Assembly (NCBI GenBank): GCA_964611585.1
Contig: CAZTAK010000002.1
Span: 1 to 64,000, forward strand
From: CAZTAK01 sp964611585
Lineage (GTDB): Bacteria > Pseudomonadota > Alphaproteobacteria > SHVP01
Length of the DNA: 64,000 nucleotides
Direction: 5' to 3'
Shown here: positions 42,600 to 52,469 of the stretch, piece after piece
How positions within the stretch are numbered: position 1 is the first letter of the stretch
How the letters are laid out: each line of letters begins with the position of its first letter
Program-made: the position numbers and the translations under genes
The notes under the pieces: generated by a model
Seen by the model: only the letters and a program-made list of their open reading frames with translations
Databases searched by the model: none
Told to the model about the DNA's origin: nothing

Positions 42600-44111
42600 T
42601 TACCGCCCCGCCGTTGCCAGCATCCGCGCGCCTTCCAGCGCCGCGGTGTGCTGTGCGATCAAGTTTTCGACGCTGACCGCCATCACGTCCAGAAGCGGTG
42701 CCGGATAAATGCCGAAGAAAATGACCGTTACGACCAACGGCGCCAAAAACAGTACTTCGCGCCGGTTGAGGTCGAGGATGTTCTTCAGGTTCTCTTTGTC
42801 GAGTACGCCGTAGATCACCCGCCGGTAGAGCCATAACGCATAGCAGGCGCTGAGAATTATGCCGAACGCCGCCAGCAGCGCCACCCAGGTGTTGACCTGG
42901 AATGCACCCACCAGCACCAGGAATTCGCCGACGAATCCGCTGGTGCCGGGCAGGCCGACGTTGGCGAGCGTAAACACCATGAATACGAAGGCATATTTGG
43001 GCATACGGTGAACAAGTCCGCCGTAAGCGTCGATCTCACGCGTGTGCATTCGGTCGTAAATGACGCCGACGCTAAGGAACAGCGCGCCCGACACGAGACC
43101 GTGGCTCAACATCTGGATAATGCCGCCCTGGATACCCGGCGAGGTGAGCGTGAAGATACCGATGGTCACGAAACCCATGTGCGCGACCGACGAGTACGCC
43201 ACCAGTTTTTTCATGTCGCGTTGCATCAGTGCGACTAGCGAGGTGTAGATTATCGCGATCACGCTGAGCCCGAATACCATCGGCGTGAAATAGACCGTGG
43301 CATCGGGAAATATCGGGATCGAGAATCGCAGGAACCCGTAAGCGCCCAGCTTCAACAGCACCGCCGCCAGCACGACCGAGCCCGCCGTTGGCGCCTCGAC
43401 GTGGGCGTCCGGCAGCCAGGTATGCAGCGGCCACATCGGAATCTTGACCGCGAACGAGGCGAAGAACGCTATCCACAGCCATTTCTGCAAGCCGGGATCG
43501 AAGCTGTGCTGCATCAACGTCGGGATGTCGGTGGTGCCGGCGTCGAAGAACATGAACAGAATCGCCAGCAGCATCAGCACCGAACCGGCGAGCGTGTACA
43601 AAAAGAACTTGAAGGTCGCGTAGACGCGGTTCTTGCCGCCCCACACCCCGATGATCAGGAACATCGGGATCAGTCCAGCTTCGAAGAACAGATAGAACAC
43701 CACCACGTCGAGGGCGCCGAAGACGCCGATCATGGTGGTCTCCAGAATCAGAAACGCGATCATGTATTCTTTGACGCGGGTCTTGATCGATTCCCAACTC
43801 GCCAGAATGCAGATCGGCATCAGGAACGTGGTCAAAATAATGAACAGCATCGAAATGCCGTCCACGCCCATGTGGTAGGCGATGCCGTCCGTCAACCAGC
43901 CGGCGCTCTCCTCGAACTGGAAGGCGGCGGTTCTGGAATCGAATTTGATCCACAGCACCAGCGACAGCGCAAAGTTGATTAGCGTCGTCCACAGCGCCAC
44001 GTTGCGGGCGTTGCGGGCGACGATCCCGGGGTCGCCGCGGATCAACAGGATAAAGGCCGCCCCCACCAACGGCAGGAACGTCACGAGCGACAGAATGGGC
44101 CAGTCCGCCAT
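42600..44111 (-). CDS. nuoM: NADH-quinone oxidoreductase subunit M
   Basis: A 503-residue antiporter-like complex I subunit with about 14 membrane helices. Conserved signatures are GVDGISMLFIILTTFLMPI, YLFFEAGLIPMFLIIGVWG, KIPMWPLHTWLPDAHVEAPTAGS and KKLVAYSSVAHMGFVTIG, holding the channel glutamate and lysines. It lies between nuoL (3 bp) and nuoN. Confidence 0.96.
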   Translation of the reverse strand: MADWPILSLVTFLPLVGAAFILLIRGDPGIVARNARNVALWTTLINFALSLVLWIKFDSRTAAFQFEESAGWLTDGIAYHMGVDGISMLFIILTTFLMPICILASWESIKTRVKEYMIAFLILETTMIGVFGALDVVVFYLFFEAGLIPMFLIIGVWGGKNRVYATFKFFLYTLAGSVLMLLAILFMFFDAGTTDIPTLMQHSFDPGLQKWLWIAFFASFAVKIPMWPLHTWLPDAHVEAPTAGSVVLAAVLLKLGAYGFLRFSIPIFPDATVYFTPMVFGLSVIAIIYTSLVALMQRDMKKLVAYSSVAHMGFVTIGIFTLTSPGIQGGIIQMLSHGLVSGALFLSVGVIYDRMHTREIDAYGGLVHRMPKYAFVFMVFTLANVGLPGTSGFVGEFLVLVGAFQVNTWVALLAAFGIILSACYALWLYRRVIYGVLDKENLKNILDLNRREVLFLAPLVVTVIFFGIYPAPLLDVMAVSVENLIAQHTAALEGARMLATAGR

Positions 44112-44114
44112 GTC

Positions 44115-46046
44115 CTACATGCCCCAGATCAGGAACCAGGTGACCAGCGCCGCCACGCCCGCGAGCATGGCAAAGGCGTAGTGAAAGACGTAACCGGATT
44201 GCAGGGCACTGGCGCGGCGGGCGAGATTGACGACCGTCGCCGCCACCCCGTCGGGGCCGAAGCCGTCTATCACCTTGCCGTCGCCGCCAAGCCAGAGGGT
44301 GCGGCCGAGGAATTTCGCCGGGCGCACGAACACGACGTCGTAAAGTTCGTCGAAATACCACTTGTTGAGGAACAGGCGGTAGAGCCAGGCGTGGGTTTCG
44401 GCAAGGCGCGCCGCCGCCTCGGGCCGGCGCACATAGTAGTACCAGGCGAGCAGGATCCCGATCAGGGCAACCACCGTCGGCGCCGCCTTGACGGTAAAGC
44501 CCAGGTGATGAGCTGCTTCCATCGGGTCGTTGGCGGCCAGCACCAGGATCGACTCGCCCCAGAAGGCTTCGGCCCCTTCGCCGACCATCCAGCCGGTCGC
44601 GATCAGGCCGGCGAAGATCGCCCCCAGCGCCAGTACGATCATCGGGATCGTCATCGACCGCGGCGCTTCGTGCACGTGGCCCATGACTTCGGTATCGCCG
44701 CGCGACCTGCCGTGGAACGTCAGGAACAACACCCGCCACGAATAGAAGGCGGTCAGGAGTGCCGCAAACAGGCCGACATAGAAGGCATATTCGCCGAGCC
44801 GGCCGCCCGCCGCGTAGGCGACCTCGATAATCATGTCCTTGGAAAAGAAGCCCGCGAACACCGGAATCCCGGCCAGCGACAACGAGCCGATCCACATCAG
44901 CACATAGGTCAGCGGCAGCATCGTATAGAGGCCGCCCATCTTGCGCATGTCCTGTTCGTCCGACATGGCATGGATCACCGACCCGGCGCCGAGGAACAAC
45001 AACGCCTTGAAAAAGGCATGGGTGAACAGATGGAACATCGCGGCGCCGTAGGCTGAAACCCCGACGGCGAAGAACATGTAGCCCAACTGGCTGACGGTCG
45101 AGTACGCGATCACGCGCTTGATGTCGTTCTGGACCAGGCCGATGGTGGCGGCGAAAATTGTGGTCGTGGCACCGACGACGGTGACGATGCCGAGAGTGAT
45201 CGGCGCGTACTCAAACAACGGCGACATCCGCACCACCAGGAAGACGCCCGCCGTCACCATGGTCGCGGCGTGGATCAGCGCCGATACCGGTGTCGGGCCC
45301 TCCATCGCATCCGGCAGCCAGGTGTGAAGGCCGATCTGCGCCGACTTGCCCATCGCACCAAGGAACAGGAGGAACGTAAGCGTGGTTAGAATATCGAGGT
45401 CGAGGCCGAGGAAATTAAAGGTCCGGCCAGCGAACTCGGGTGCGGCGGCGAAGATGGTTTCGTAATCGACGGAGCCGAATACGAAGAAGATACCAAAGAT
45501 TCCGAGCGCGAACCCGAAATCGCCAACGCGGTTGACGACGAAAGCTTTGATCGCGGCAGCGTTGGCGGCGGGGCGTTTGTACCAAAACCCGATCAATAGA
45601 TAGGACGAGAGCCCGACGCCTTCCCACCCGAAAAACAGCTGCACCAGATTGTCGGCCGTCACCAGCATCAGCATCGCGAAGGTGAACAGCGACAGGTACG
45701 CCATGAACCGCGGAATGTTGGGGTCGTGGCTCATGTAGCCGATCGAATACCAGTGCACCAGCGCGCTGATACCGGTGACGACGACCAGCATGACGGCGGT
45801 CAGGGTGTCGATTTGCAGCGCCCAGGACGCCGAAAACGTGCCGGCATCGACCCAGCGCAACAGTTCGATGTGAACGGTATTGCCGCCCAGCGCGATATCG
45901 GCAAAGGCGAACAGCGACAACACCGCCGACGCGCTGACCGCGAAGCACGTCACCAGTTGCGCGCCGCGGTCGGTAATCCAGCGCCCGAAGAATCCGGCGA
46001 TGATCGCCGCGGCAATCGGCAGGAAGACGATCAGGGCGTACATCAT
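44115..46046 (-). CDS. nuoL: NADH-quinone oxidoreductase subunit L
   Basis: A 643-residue antiporter-like subunit at the far end of the complex I membrane arm. Signatures include FFGWEGVGLSSYLLIGFWY, KSAQIGLHTWLPDAMEGPTPV, SALIHAATMVTAGVFLV and KRVIAYSTVSQLGYMFFA. The C-terminal part should carry the long lateral helix and final membrane segment. Length is close to E. coli NuoL (613). It lies seven bases after nuoK. Confidence 0.96.
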   Translation of the reverse strand: MMYALIVFLPIAAAIIAGFFGRWITDRGAQLVTCFAVSASAVLSLFAFADIALGGNTVHIELLRWVDAGTFSASWALQIDTLTAVMLVVVTGISALVHWYSIGYMSHDPNIPRFMAYLSLFTFAMLMLVTADNLVQLFFGWEGVGLSSYLLIGFWYKRPAANAAAIKAFVVNRVGDFGFALGIFGIFFVFGSVDYETIFAAAPEFAGRTFNFLGLDLDILTTLTFLLFLGAMGKSAQIGLHTWLPDAMEGPTPVSALIHAATMVTAGVFLVVRMSPLFEYAPITLGIVTVVGATTTIFAATIGLVQNDIKRVIAYSTVSQLGYMFFAVGVSAYGAAMFHLFTHAFFKALLFLGAGSVIHAMSDEQDMRKMGGLYTMLPLTYVLMWIGSLSLAGIPVFAGFFSKDMIIEVAYAAGGRLGEYAFYVGLFAALLTAFYSWRVLFLTFHGRSRGDTEVMGHVHEAPRSMTIPMIVLALGAIFAGLIATGWMVGEGAEAFWGESILVLAANDPMEAAHHLGFTVKAAPTVVALIGILLAWYYYVRRPEAAARLAETHAWLYRLFLNKWYFDELYDVVFVRPAKFLGRTLWLGGDGKVIDGFGPDGVAATVVNLARRASALQSGYVFHYAFAMLAGVAALVTWFLIWGM

Positions 46047-46053
46047 GGTGCCG

Positions 46054-46362
46054 TCAGCCCTTCATCAGATTGATGTCTTCGACGGCGATGGTGCCGCGGT
46101 TGCGGTAATAGGTCACCAAAATGGCGAGGCCGATCGAGGCCTCGGCCGCGGCCACGGTCAGAATCAGCATGGTGAAGACCTGCCCCACCAGATCGCCTAG
46201 CGCCGCCGAAAATGCCACCAGATTGATGTTGACCGCGAGTAGTATGAGTTCGATCGACATGAGAATGACGATCACGTTCTTGCGGTTGAGAAAAATCCCG
46301 AACACGCCGATGGTGAACAGCGTCGCCGCAACTGTCAGGTAATGACCGGTGCCGATTTCCAT
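46054..46362 (-). CDS. nuoK: NADH-quinone oxidoreductase subunit K
   Basis: A 102-residue membrane subunit with three helices, including two conserved buried glutamates (in LMSIELILLAVNINLV and VAAAEASIGLAI). It starts with IGTGHYLTVAATLFTIGVFGIFLNRKN, typical for the family. Start and stop of nuoJ and nuoK overlap by one base. Confidence 0.95.
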   Translation of the reverse strand: MEIGTGHYLTVAATLFTIGVFGIFLNRKNVIVILMSIELILLAVNINLVAFSAALGDLVGQVFTMLILTVAAAEASIGLAILVTYYRNRGTIAVEDINLMKG

Positions 46363-46976
46363 CAGATGCCCTCACCCGGCTTGACTTGTTTCAATTCCAC
46401 CGACTCCGCAGGCGTGCGTGCAATTTGGCGGGCGATAATCTGTTTGCGGACGCCTTCGCGGGTCCTCAGCGTCAGAACTATGGCGCCGATCATGGCAGTC
46501 AGCAGCACCATGCCCGCGCCCTCGAACAGATAGATGTATTGGGTATAGAGGATCCGCCCCAACGCCTCGGTATTGGTGATCCCGCCGGCCTCCGGCGCCG
46601 GTGCCACCGCCAGCACCGCGACATCCGGAAAGGCCACGCCGGAGCCGATCACGAACAGCAATTCGATCAGCAAAATCAGGCCGATTAACGCCCCCACCGG
46701 CAAATATTGAAGGAACCCCTGGCGCAGCTCGACGAAGTTGATATCGAGCATCATCACCACGAACAGGAACAGCACCGCCACCGCGCCGACGTAGACGATC
46801 ACCATGACCATCGCCAGGAATTCTGCCCCCAGCAACACGAACAGCGCCGCCCCGTTGAAGAATGCGAGGATCAGGAACAGCACCGAATGCACCGGGTTGC
46901 GCGCCGAAATAACCATCACGCCCGAGGCGATGATGAGGGCGGCGAAAAGGTAGAATGCGAATACTTGAATAATCAT
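46362..46976 (-). CDS. nuoJ: NADH-quinone oxidoreductase subunit J
   Basis: A 204-residue membrane subunit with five helices. The conserved segment FLAMVMVIVYVGAVAVLFLFVVMML marks the bent third helix near the quinone site. The ATG at 46976 starts directly with the first helix (MIIQVFAFYLFAALIIASGVMV). The longer frame to 47153 lies inside nuoI and is not real. Confidence 0.94.
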   Translation of the reverse strand: MIIQVFAFYLFAALIIASGVMVISARNPVHSVLFLILAFFNGAALFVLLGAEFLAMVMVIVYVGAVAVLFLFVVMMLDINFVELRQGFLQYLPVGALIGLILLIELLFVIGSGVAFPDVAVLAVAPAPEAGGITNTEALGRILYTQYIYLFEGAGMVLLTAMIGAIVLTLRTREGVRKQIIARQIARTPAESVELKQVKPGEGI

Positions 46977-47004
46977 ATCGGTAGGTTGGGACGGATACGG
47001 GGGA

Positions 47005-47493
47005 CTAGCGGTAGGGCGCGTCGCGTTCGAGGTTGGCGGCGATTTCACGCTCCCAGCGGTCGCCGTTGGCGAGCAACTTCTCCTTGTTGTAGTAAAGTTC
47101 TTCGCGGGTCTCGGTGGCAAATTCGAAGTTCGGGCCTTCCACGATGGCGTCAACCGGGCAGGCCTCCTCGCAGAACCCGCAAAAAATACATTTGGTCATG
47201 TCGATGTCGTAGCGCGTGGTGCGGCGGCTGCCGTCGGCGCGCGGTTCGGCCTCGATGGTGATGGCCTGGGCCGGGCAGACGGCTTCGCACAGCTTGCAGG
47301 CGATACAGCGTTCCTCGCCGTTGGGATACCGCCGAAGCACATGCTCGCCCCGGAAGCGCGGGCTCAACATACCTTTCTCGAAGGGGTAGTTGATTGTCAC
47401 GCGCCGCTTGAACAGATAGCGGAACGTGATCGCCATGCCCGACAAAAGCTCGATCAGAAAGAGGGCGCGAACGCTGCGGTCAATGAATGCCAT
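47005..47493 (-). CDS. nuoI: NADH-quinone oxidoreductase subunit I
   Basis: A 162-residue ferredoxin-like subunit carrying clusters N6a and N6b. Two CxxCxxCxxxCP motifs are present (Cys 63, 66, 69, 73 and 102, 105, 108, 112). The N-terminal amphipathic helix before YPFEKG docks it to the membrane arm. Length is the usual alphaproteobacterial and mitochondrial form. Confidence 0.97.
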   Translation of the reverse strand: MAFIDRSVRALFLIELLSGMAITFRYLFKRRVTINYPFEKGMLSPRFRGEHVLRRYPNGEERCIACKLCEAVCPAQAITIEAEPRADGSRRTTRYDIDMTKCIFCGFCEEACPVDAIVEGPNFEFATETREELYYNKEKLLANGDRWEREIAANLERDAPYR

Positions 47494-47502
47494 GCACGAC
47501 GC

Positions 47503-48513
47503 CTAGTTTGAAAACCAGTCGAAGGCCAACATCGCCCCCGCCGTCACGACGACCCACAGCAGCGAAAACGGCAGAAAAACTTTCCAGCCGAGGCGCATAA
47601 GTTGGTCGTAGCGATAACGCGGGAACGAAGCGCGCACCCAGATAAACACGAACAAGACCCCGATGATCTTGAAGACGAACCACAAGACGCCCGGAATCCA
47701 CGTGAACGGCACGACATCGAAGGGCGGCAACCAGCCGCCCAGAAACAGGATCACCGTCAAACCGCTCATGAGGATCATGTTGGCGTATTCGGCGAGAAAG
47801 AAGAGCACGAACGGGACCGCCGAGTATTCGACCTGAAAACCGGCGACCAGTTCGTTTTCGGCCTCGGGAAGGTCGAAGGGGTGGCGGTTGGTTTCGGCGA
47901 GGGCCGAGACAAAGAAGATCACGAACATCGGCAGCAGCGGCACGGCGAACCACAAGTCTTTCTGCGCCATGACAATTTTAGACAAATTGAGCGATCCCGC
48001 CGCCAGCAACACCGTCACAATGACGAAGCCGATGGAGACTTCGTAGGAAACCATTTGCGCGGCCGAGCGCAGCGCCCCAAGAAACGGATAGCGCGAATTC
48101 GATGCCCAGCCTGCCATGACGATTCCGTAAACGCCCAGCGATGAGATCGCGAACAGGTACAGAATTCCGACATTGATGTCGGCGATCACCCAGCCTTCGT
48201 CGAACGGGATCACCGCCCAGGCAATCATCGAGAGAATAAACATGACCAGCGGCCCGATCAGAAACACCACCTTGTTGGCATTTGTCGGAACGACGGTTTC
48301 CTTGAAAAAGACTTTGATGAGATCGGCGAACGATTGCAGCAGGCCGAACGGGCCAACCACGTTGGGACCGCGGCGCTGCGACATCGCCGCCAGCAACTTG
48401 CGCTCGTAGTAGACAAGAAACGCGACCGCGACCATCACCGGCAGCATCACCGCCAAGATTTGCGCCAGAATGATCAGCGTGGGGGCCAGATATCCGCTCC
48501 AGAACTCAGCCAT
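47503..48513 (-). CDS. nuoH: NADH-quinone oxidoreductase subunit H
   Basis: A 336-residue membrane subunit that forms most of the quinone chamber. Conserved loops are visible: ERKLLAAMSQRRGPNVVGPFGLLQSFADLIKVFFKE and EAENELVAGFQVEYSAVPFVLFFLAEY in the third loop. Its start lies eight bases inside the end of nuoG. Confidence 0.96.
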   Translation of the reverse strand: MAEFWSGYLAPTLIILAQILAVMLPVMVAVAFLVYYERKLLAAMSQRRGPNVVGPFGLLQSFADLIKVFFKETVVPTNANKVVFLIGPLVMFILSMIAWAVIPFDEGWVIADINVGILYLFAISSLGVYGIVMAGWASNSRYPFLGALRSAAQMVSYEVSIGFVIVTVLLAAGSLNLSKIVMAQKDLWFAVPLLPMFVIFFVSALAETNRHPFDLPEAENELVAGFQVEYSAVPFVLFFLAEYANMILMSGLTVILFLGGWLPPFDVVPFTWIPGVLWFVFKIIGVLFVFIWVRASFPRYRYDQLMRLGWKVFLPFSLLWVVVTAGAMLAFDWFSN

Positions 48514-50566
48514 CGGTGCCGGTCCTCGCCGCGTCGCGGACGTAAAGCGCGCTGCATTCGGCCATAATCTCGGAGGCGCGGCAGATCGAATTGGTAAGGT
48601 AGAAGTCCTCCGTCGGCAGCACGAACGGGTCCGCCGCCGTGTCGCCCGGCGTTCCGAATTCGCCCCACGCCGATTCCGTCACGGCGTCCAGCGTCGCCAG
48701 ACCCGGCGCCGCTTCGATCATCGCGGCGCGCAACTCGGCTTTTGATTCGAACGGCAGCGTGTGCCCTATCGACTCGGAGAGCGCGCGGATGACGGCCCAG
48801 TCTTCGCGGGCGTCACCCGGTGGAAACACCGCGCGCGCGGTGCGTTGCGCCCGGCCCTCGGTACTGACGTAGGTCCCGCCTTTTTCGGTATAGGCCGCAC
48901 CCGGCAGAATGACGCCGGCCCGGTGCGCCCCGGCGTCGCCGTGATGACCCTGATAGATCACGAAGGCGCTGCCCAAATCGTCCATCGCGATTTCGTCAGC
49001 GCCGAGGAGATACAGAATTTCGATCGCGCCCTCGCCCGCGCCGGCGATGATTTCGTCGGTGCCACGCCCGCCCGCGCCCGGCACGAAGCCGATATCCATC
49101 GCGCCGACCCTCGCCGCCGCGGTCTGCAACACGTTGAACCCGTTCCAGCCGTTCCTCACCATGCCGAATTTTTCCGCCACCGCGCGGCCTGTGGCGAGAA
49201 CCGCCGCGCCATCGGGCCGGGTAAGCGCGCCCTGGCCAAGCACGATCATCGGACGGTCGGCGGCCTCCAGCGTCCTGGCGAACGAATGGTTCCCGGCCAG
49301 TATCCCGGCCAGCGTTTCGGGCCCGGCGCCGAGAGACTCGGTGCGGTAGGTCAGGTCCACGGCGGGACCGATCACCCCGACAGGAAAGCCGCCCATCAGG
49401 TAGCGTTTGCGCAGGCGCGCGTTGATCAGCGGCGCTTCCCAGCGCGGATTGGTTCCCACCAGCAGGCACGCATCGGCGTTTTCGATACCGGCAATGGTGG
49501 TGTTGAACAGGTAGGATGCCCGGACGCGCGGGTCGAGCGCGGCGCCATCGAGGCGGCAATCGAGATTCGCCGAACCCAGCGACCCCATCAAACCCTTGAG
49601 AGCGTATATCGATTCGGCGTCGGCCAAATCGCCCGCCAGCGCCGCGATCCGGCTCCCCTCGACGCCCCGGACCCGGTCGGCGATGCGCGCGAACGCCTCG
49701 CTCCAGGTGGCGGCACGCAGTTTTCCCTGGTCGCGCACGTAAGCGCGGTCGAGGCGCTGCCGCGCCAGGCCATCGACGGCAAAGCGCGTCTTGTCGGAAA
49801 TCCATTCTTCGTTCAGGTCTTCATGCGGGCGCGGCAAGACCCGCATCACCGCCTGGCCGCGCGAATCAACCCGGATGCTGCTGCCGACGGCATCGTGGAC
49901 GTCGATCGATTCGGTCTTGGTCAGTTCCCACGACCGCGCCGAAAACGCGTAGGGCTTTGAGGTGAGCGCGCCGACCGGACAGAGATCGATCAGATTGCCC
50001 GATAATTCGGACGTCAGCGCGCCTTCAACATAGGTGGTGATCTCCATGTGTTCGCCGCGCCCGATGGCCCCGAGTTCAGGGACGCCCGCGATCTCGGACG
50101 CGAACCGGATGCAGCGCGTGCAATGGATGCAGCGCGTCATGATGGTTTTCACCAGCGGGCCGAGGTTCTTGTCCCTGACGGCGCGCTTGTTCTCGGCGAA
50201 GCGGTTCGATCCGCGCCCGTAGGCCATTGCCTGATCCTGCAGATCGCACTCGCCGCCCTGATCGCAGATCGGGCAATCGAGCGGGTGATTGATGAGCAGA
50301 AATTCCATCACCCCTTCGCGTGCCTTCTTGACGCTTTCGCTGTTGGTGAGAACCACCATGCCATCGGCGGCCGGCATCGCGCACGACGCGACCGGTTTGG
50401 GCGAGCGTTCGATTTCCACGAGGCACATGCGGCAGTTGCCGGCGATCGACAGGCGGTCGTGATAACAGAAGCGCGGAATCTCGACGCCGGCCTGCTCGCA
50501 GGCCTGCATGACGGTGAGTCCGTTCTCGACCGTGATCTCGGTTCCGTCGATGGTGAGCGTCGGCAT
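48506..50566 (-). CDS. nuoG: NADH-quinone oxidoreductase subunit G
   Basis: A 686-residue subunit of the peripheral arm. The N-terminal part holds the 2Fe-2S site (CYHDRLSIAGNCRMC), the His-Cys 4Fe-4S site (HPLDCPICDQGGECDLQ) and a further 4Fe-4S site (CIHCTRCIRFA to LCPVGALTS). The rest is the molybdopterin-oxidoreductase-like fold without cofactor. I chose the ATG at 50566, which shares a base with the nuoF stop and begins MPTLTIDGTEITVENG. The longer frame to 50668 lies inside nuoF. Confidence 0.96.
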   Translation of the reverse strand: MPTLTIDGTEITVENGLTVMQACEQAGVEIPRFCYHDRLSIAGNCRMCLVEIERSPKPVASCAMPAADGMVVLTNSESVKKAREGVMEFLLINHPLDCPICDQGGECDLQDQAMAYGRGSNRFAENKRAVRDKNLGPLVKTIMTRCIHCTRCIRFASEIAGVPELGAIGRGEHMEITTYVEGALTSELSGNLIDLCPVGALTSKPYAFSARSWELTKTESIDVHDAVGSSIRVDSRGQAVMRVLPRPHEDLNEEWISDKTRFAVDGLARQRLDRAYVRDQGKLRAATWSEAFARIADRVRGVEGSRIAALAGDLADAESIYALKGLMGSLGSANLDCRLDGAALDPRVRASYLFNTTIAGIENADACLLVGTNPRWEAPLINARLRKRYLMGGFPVGVIGPAVDLTYRTESLGAGPETLAGILAGNHSFARTLEAADRPMIVLGQGALTRPDGAAVLATGRAVAEKFGMVRNGWNGFNVLQTAAARVGAMDIGFVPGAGGRGTDEIIAGAGEGAIEILYLLGADEIAMDDLGSAFVIYQGHHGDAGAHRAGVILPGAAYTEKGGTYVSTEGRAQRTARAVFPPGDAREDWAVIRALSESIGHTLPFESKAELRAAMIEAAPGLATLDAVTESAWGEFGTPGDTAADPFVLPTEDFYLTNSICRASEIMAECSALYVRDAARTGTDG

Positions 50567-51864
50567 CAGGCGGCCTCCGCTTTCCGGCCGGCGGAAGATT
50601 TGCGGTAGGTCAGGATGCGGTCTTCCATGACGTCGCGGAAATTCCGGATCAGGCCCTGGATCGGCCACGCCGCGGCGTCACCCAGCGCACAAATGGTGTG
50701 CCCTTCGACCTGATTGGCGACATCCAGCAGGGTGTCGATTTCCTCGATGTGGGCCTCGCCACGGACCATGCGTTCCATTACCCGCCACATCCAGCCGGTC
50801 CCTTCGCGGCAGGGCGTGCACTGGCCGCAACTTTCGTGCATGTAGAATTTCGCCAGCCGCGCAATCGCAGCAATAATGTCGGTCGATTTGTCCATAACGA
50901 TGACGGCAGCCGTGCCGAGACCGGAACGCTGCTCGGCGAGCGAGTCAAAATCCATCAGAACGTTGTCGCAGATATTGCGCGAAAGACACGGCACCGACGA
51001 GCCGCCGGGAATCACCGACAACAGATTGTCCCAGCCGCCGCGCACGCCGCCGGCGTGTTTGTCGATCAACTCGCGCAACGGGATGCCCATCTCCTCTTCC
51101 ACGTTGCATGGATGTTCGACGTGGCCGGAGATGCAAAAAAGCTTCGTGCCGGTATTCTTGGGCCGGCCGAAGCCCGCAAACCACGACGCGCCGCGGCGCA
51201 TGATGGCGGGGACGACGGCAATGCTTTCGACATTGTTCACCGTCGTCGGGCTGCCCCACACGCCCATGTTGGCCGGGAACGGCGGTTTGAGACGCGGTTG
51301 GCCCTTCTTGCCTTCGAGGCTTTCGATCAGGGCCATTTCCTCGCCGCAGATGTATGCGCCGGCGCCGCGATGAACAAGAATATCGAACGCCCAGCCCGAG
51401 CCGCAGGCGTCCGCGCCCAGCAACCCGGCGTCGCGTGCCTCGTCGATGGCCACCTCGAGAACGTTCGCCTCGGCATGAAATTCGCCGCGGATATAGATGT
51501 AGGCAATATGCGCGCCCATCGCGAACCCGGCGATGAGGCAGCCTTCCAGCAGCTTGTGCGGGTCGTGGCGCATGATGTCGCGATCTTTACAGGTCCCGGG
51601 TTCGCCCTCGTCGGCGTTGACCACCAGGTAATGGGGCCGATCGCCGACCTCCTTGGGCATGAACGACCATTTGAGCCCGGTCGGAAAGCCGGCGCCGCCA
51701 CGCCCGCGCAGGCCCGATCCCTTCATTTCCTCGATGATGCCGTCGCGGCCCCGGACGAGGATCGCCTTGGTGTTGTCCCAATCGCCCCGTTTGCGGGCAG
51801 CCTCAAGCCGCCAGTCCTCGAAACCGTAGAGGTTGGTGAAAATGCGGTCGCGGTCACGCAGCAT
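50566..51864 (-). CDS. nuoF: NADH-quinone oxidoreductase subunit F
   Basis: A 432-residue NADH-binding subunit with FMN and cluster N3. The glycine-rich NADH/FMN loop is SGLRGRGGAGFPTGLKW; VVNADEGEPGTCKDRDI follows. The 4Fe-4S ligands are in ESCGQCTPCREGTG and HTICALGDAAAWP. It lies two bases after nuoE and overlaps nuoG by one base. Close to the mitochondrial 51-kDa subunit in length. Confidence 0.97.
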   Translation of the reverse strand: MLRDRDRIFTNLYGFEDWRLEAARKRGDWDNTKAILVRGRDGIIEEMKGSGLRGRGGAGFPTGLKWSFMPKEVGDRPHYLVVNADEGEPGTCKDRDIMRHDPHKLLEGCLIAGFAMGAHIAYIYIRGEFHAEANVLEVAIDEARDAGLLGADACGSGWAFDILVHRGAGAYICGEEMALIESLEGKKGQPRLKPPFPANMGVWGSPTTVNNVESIAVVPAIMRRGASWFAGFGRPKNTGTKLFCISGHVEHPCNVEEEMGIPLRELIDKHAGGVRGGWDNLLSVIPGGSSVPCLSRNICDNVLMDFDSLAEQRSGLGTAAVIVMDKSTDIIAAIARLAKFYMHESCGQCTPCREGTGWMWRVMERMVRGEAHIEEIDTLLDVANQVEGHTICALGDAAAWPIQGLIRNFRDVMEDRILTYRKSSAGRKAEAA

Positions 51865-51866
51865 GA

Positions 51867-52469
51867 CTATTCGATCCCGGTCAACGTGGTCGGCCCCGGC
51901 ACCGGCGCCGAAGTCTGGCGCCCGGTTTGCGGCCCGGCCCGCGGCTTCTCACCGGATTTGAGGTCTTCGAGGATGCGCACCGTGGTGTGCTCATCCACAT
52001 CTTCGTAGTAATCATCGTTGATCTGAAGAATCGGTGCGTTGACGCAAGCGCCAAGACATTCGACCTCGCGCAAAGTGAACTTGCCGTCGGCCGTTGTCTC
52101 GCCCAGTTCGACACCGAGCGATTTCTTGCACGCCCCAACCACGTCGTCCGACCCGCGCAGCCAGCACGGCGTCGTCGTGCACACCTGAACCAGGTGTTCG
52201 CCGACCGGCGCGAGGTTGTACATCGTGTAAAAAGTCGCGACCTCCATCGCTTGAATCAGCGGCATGTCGATCATGCCGGCCACATATTCGATTGCCGCCT
52301 GCGGCAGCCAGCCGCCGGACTGGCGCTGGGCGAGATCGAGCAGCGGCATGATCGCGCTCGCCTGACGGCCTTCTGGATAGCGCGCAATAATGGCGCGCAC
52401 GCGTTCCTCGTTTTGCGCCGTGAAGGCGAACGTGTCCGGTTGCTCGGGTGTGGCGCGTGTTGTGCTCAT
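51867..52469 (-). CDS. nuoE: NADH-quinone oxidoreductase subunit E
   Basis: A 200-residue thioredoxin-like subunit with 2Fe-2S cluster N1a. The four cysteines are in VQVCTTTPCWLRG and ECLGACVNAPILQIND. After the core comes a proline- and basic-rich tail of about 40 residues, longer than the E. coli protein, like other alphaproteobacterial versions. It overlaps nuoD by four bases. Confidence 0.95.
   Translation of the reverse strand: MSTTRATPEQPDTFAFTAQNEERVRAIIARYPEGRQASAIMPLLDLAQRQSGGWLPQAAIEYVAGMIDMPLIQAMEVATFYTMYNLAPVGEHLVQVCTTTPCWLRGSDDVVGACKKSLGVELGETTADGKFTLREVECLGACVNAPILQINDDYYEDVDEHTTVRILEDLKSGEKPRAGPQTGRQTSAPVPGPTTLTGIE

Noticed and set aside
46977..47153. N-terminal extension of nuoJ
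   Set aside because: The extra residues lie within nuoI and lack a membrane segment. The ATG at 46976 opens directly with the first NuoJ helix.
51867..52000. NuoE C-terminal extension as something new
   Set aside because: A Pro/basic-rich tail is usual in alphaproteobacterial and mitochondrial versions of this subunit.
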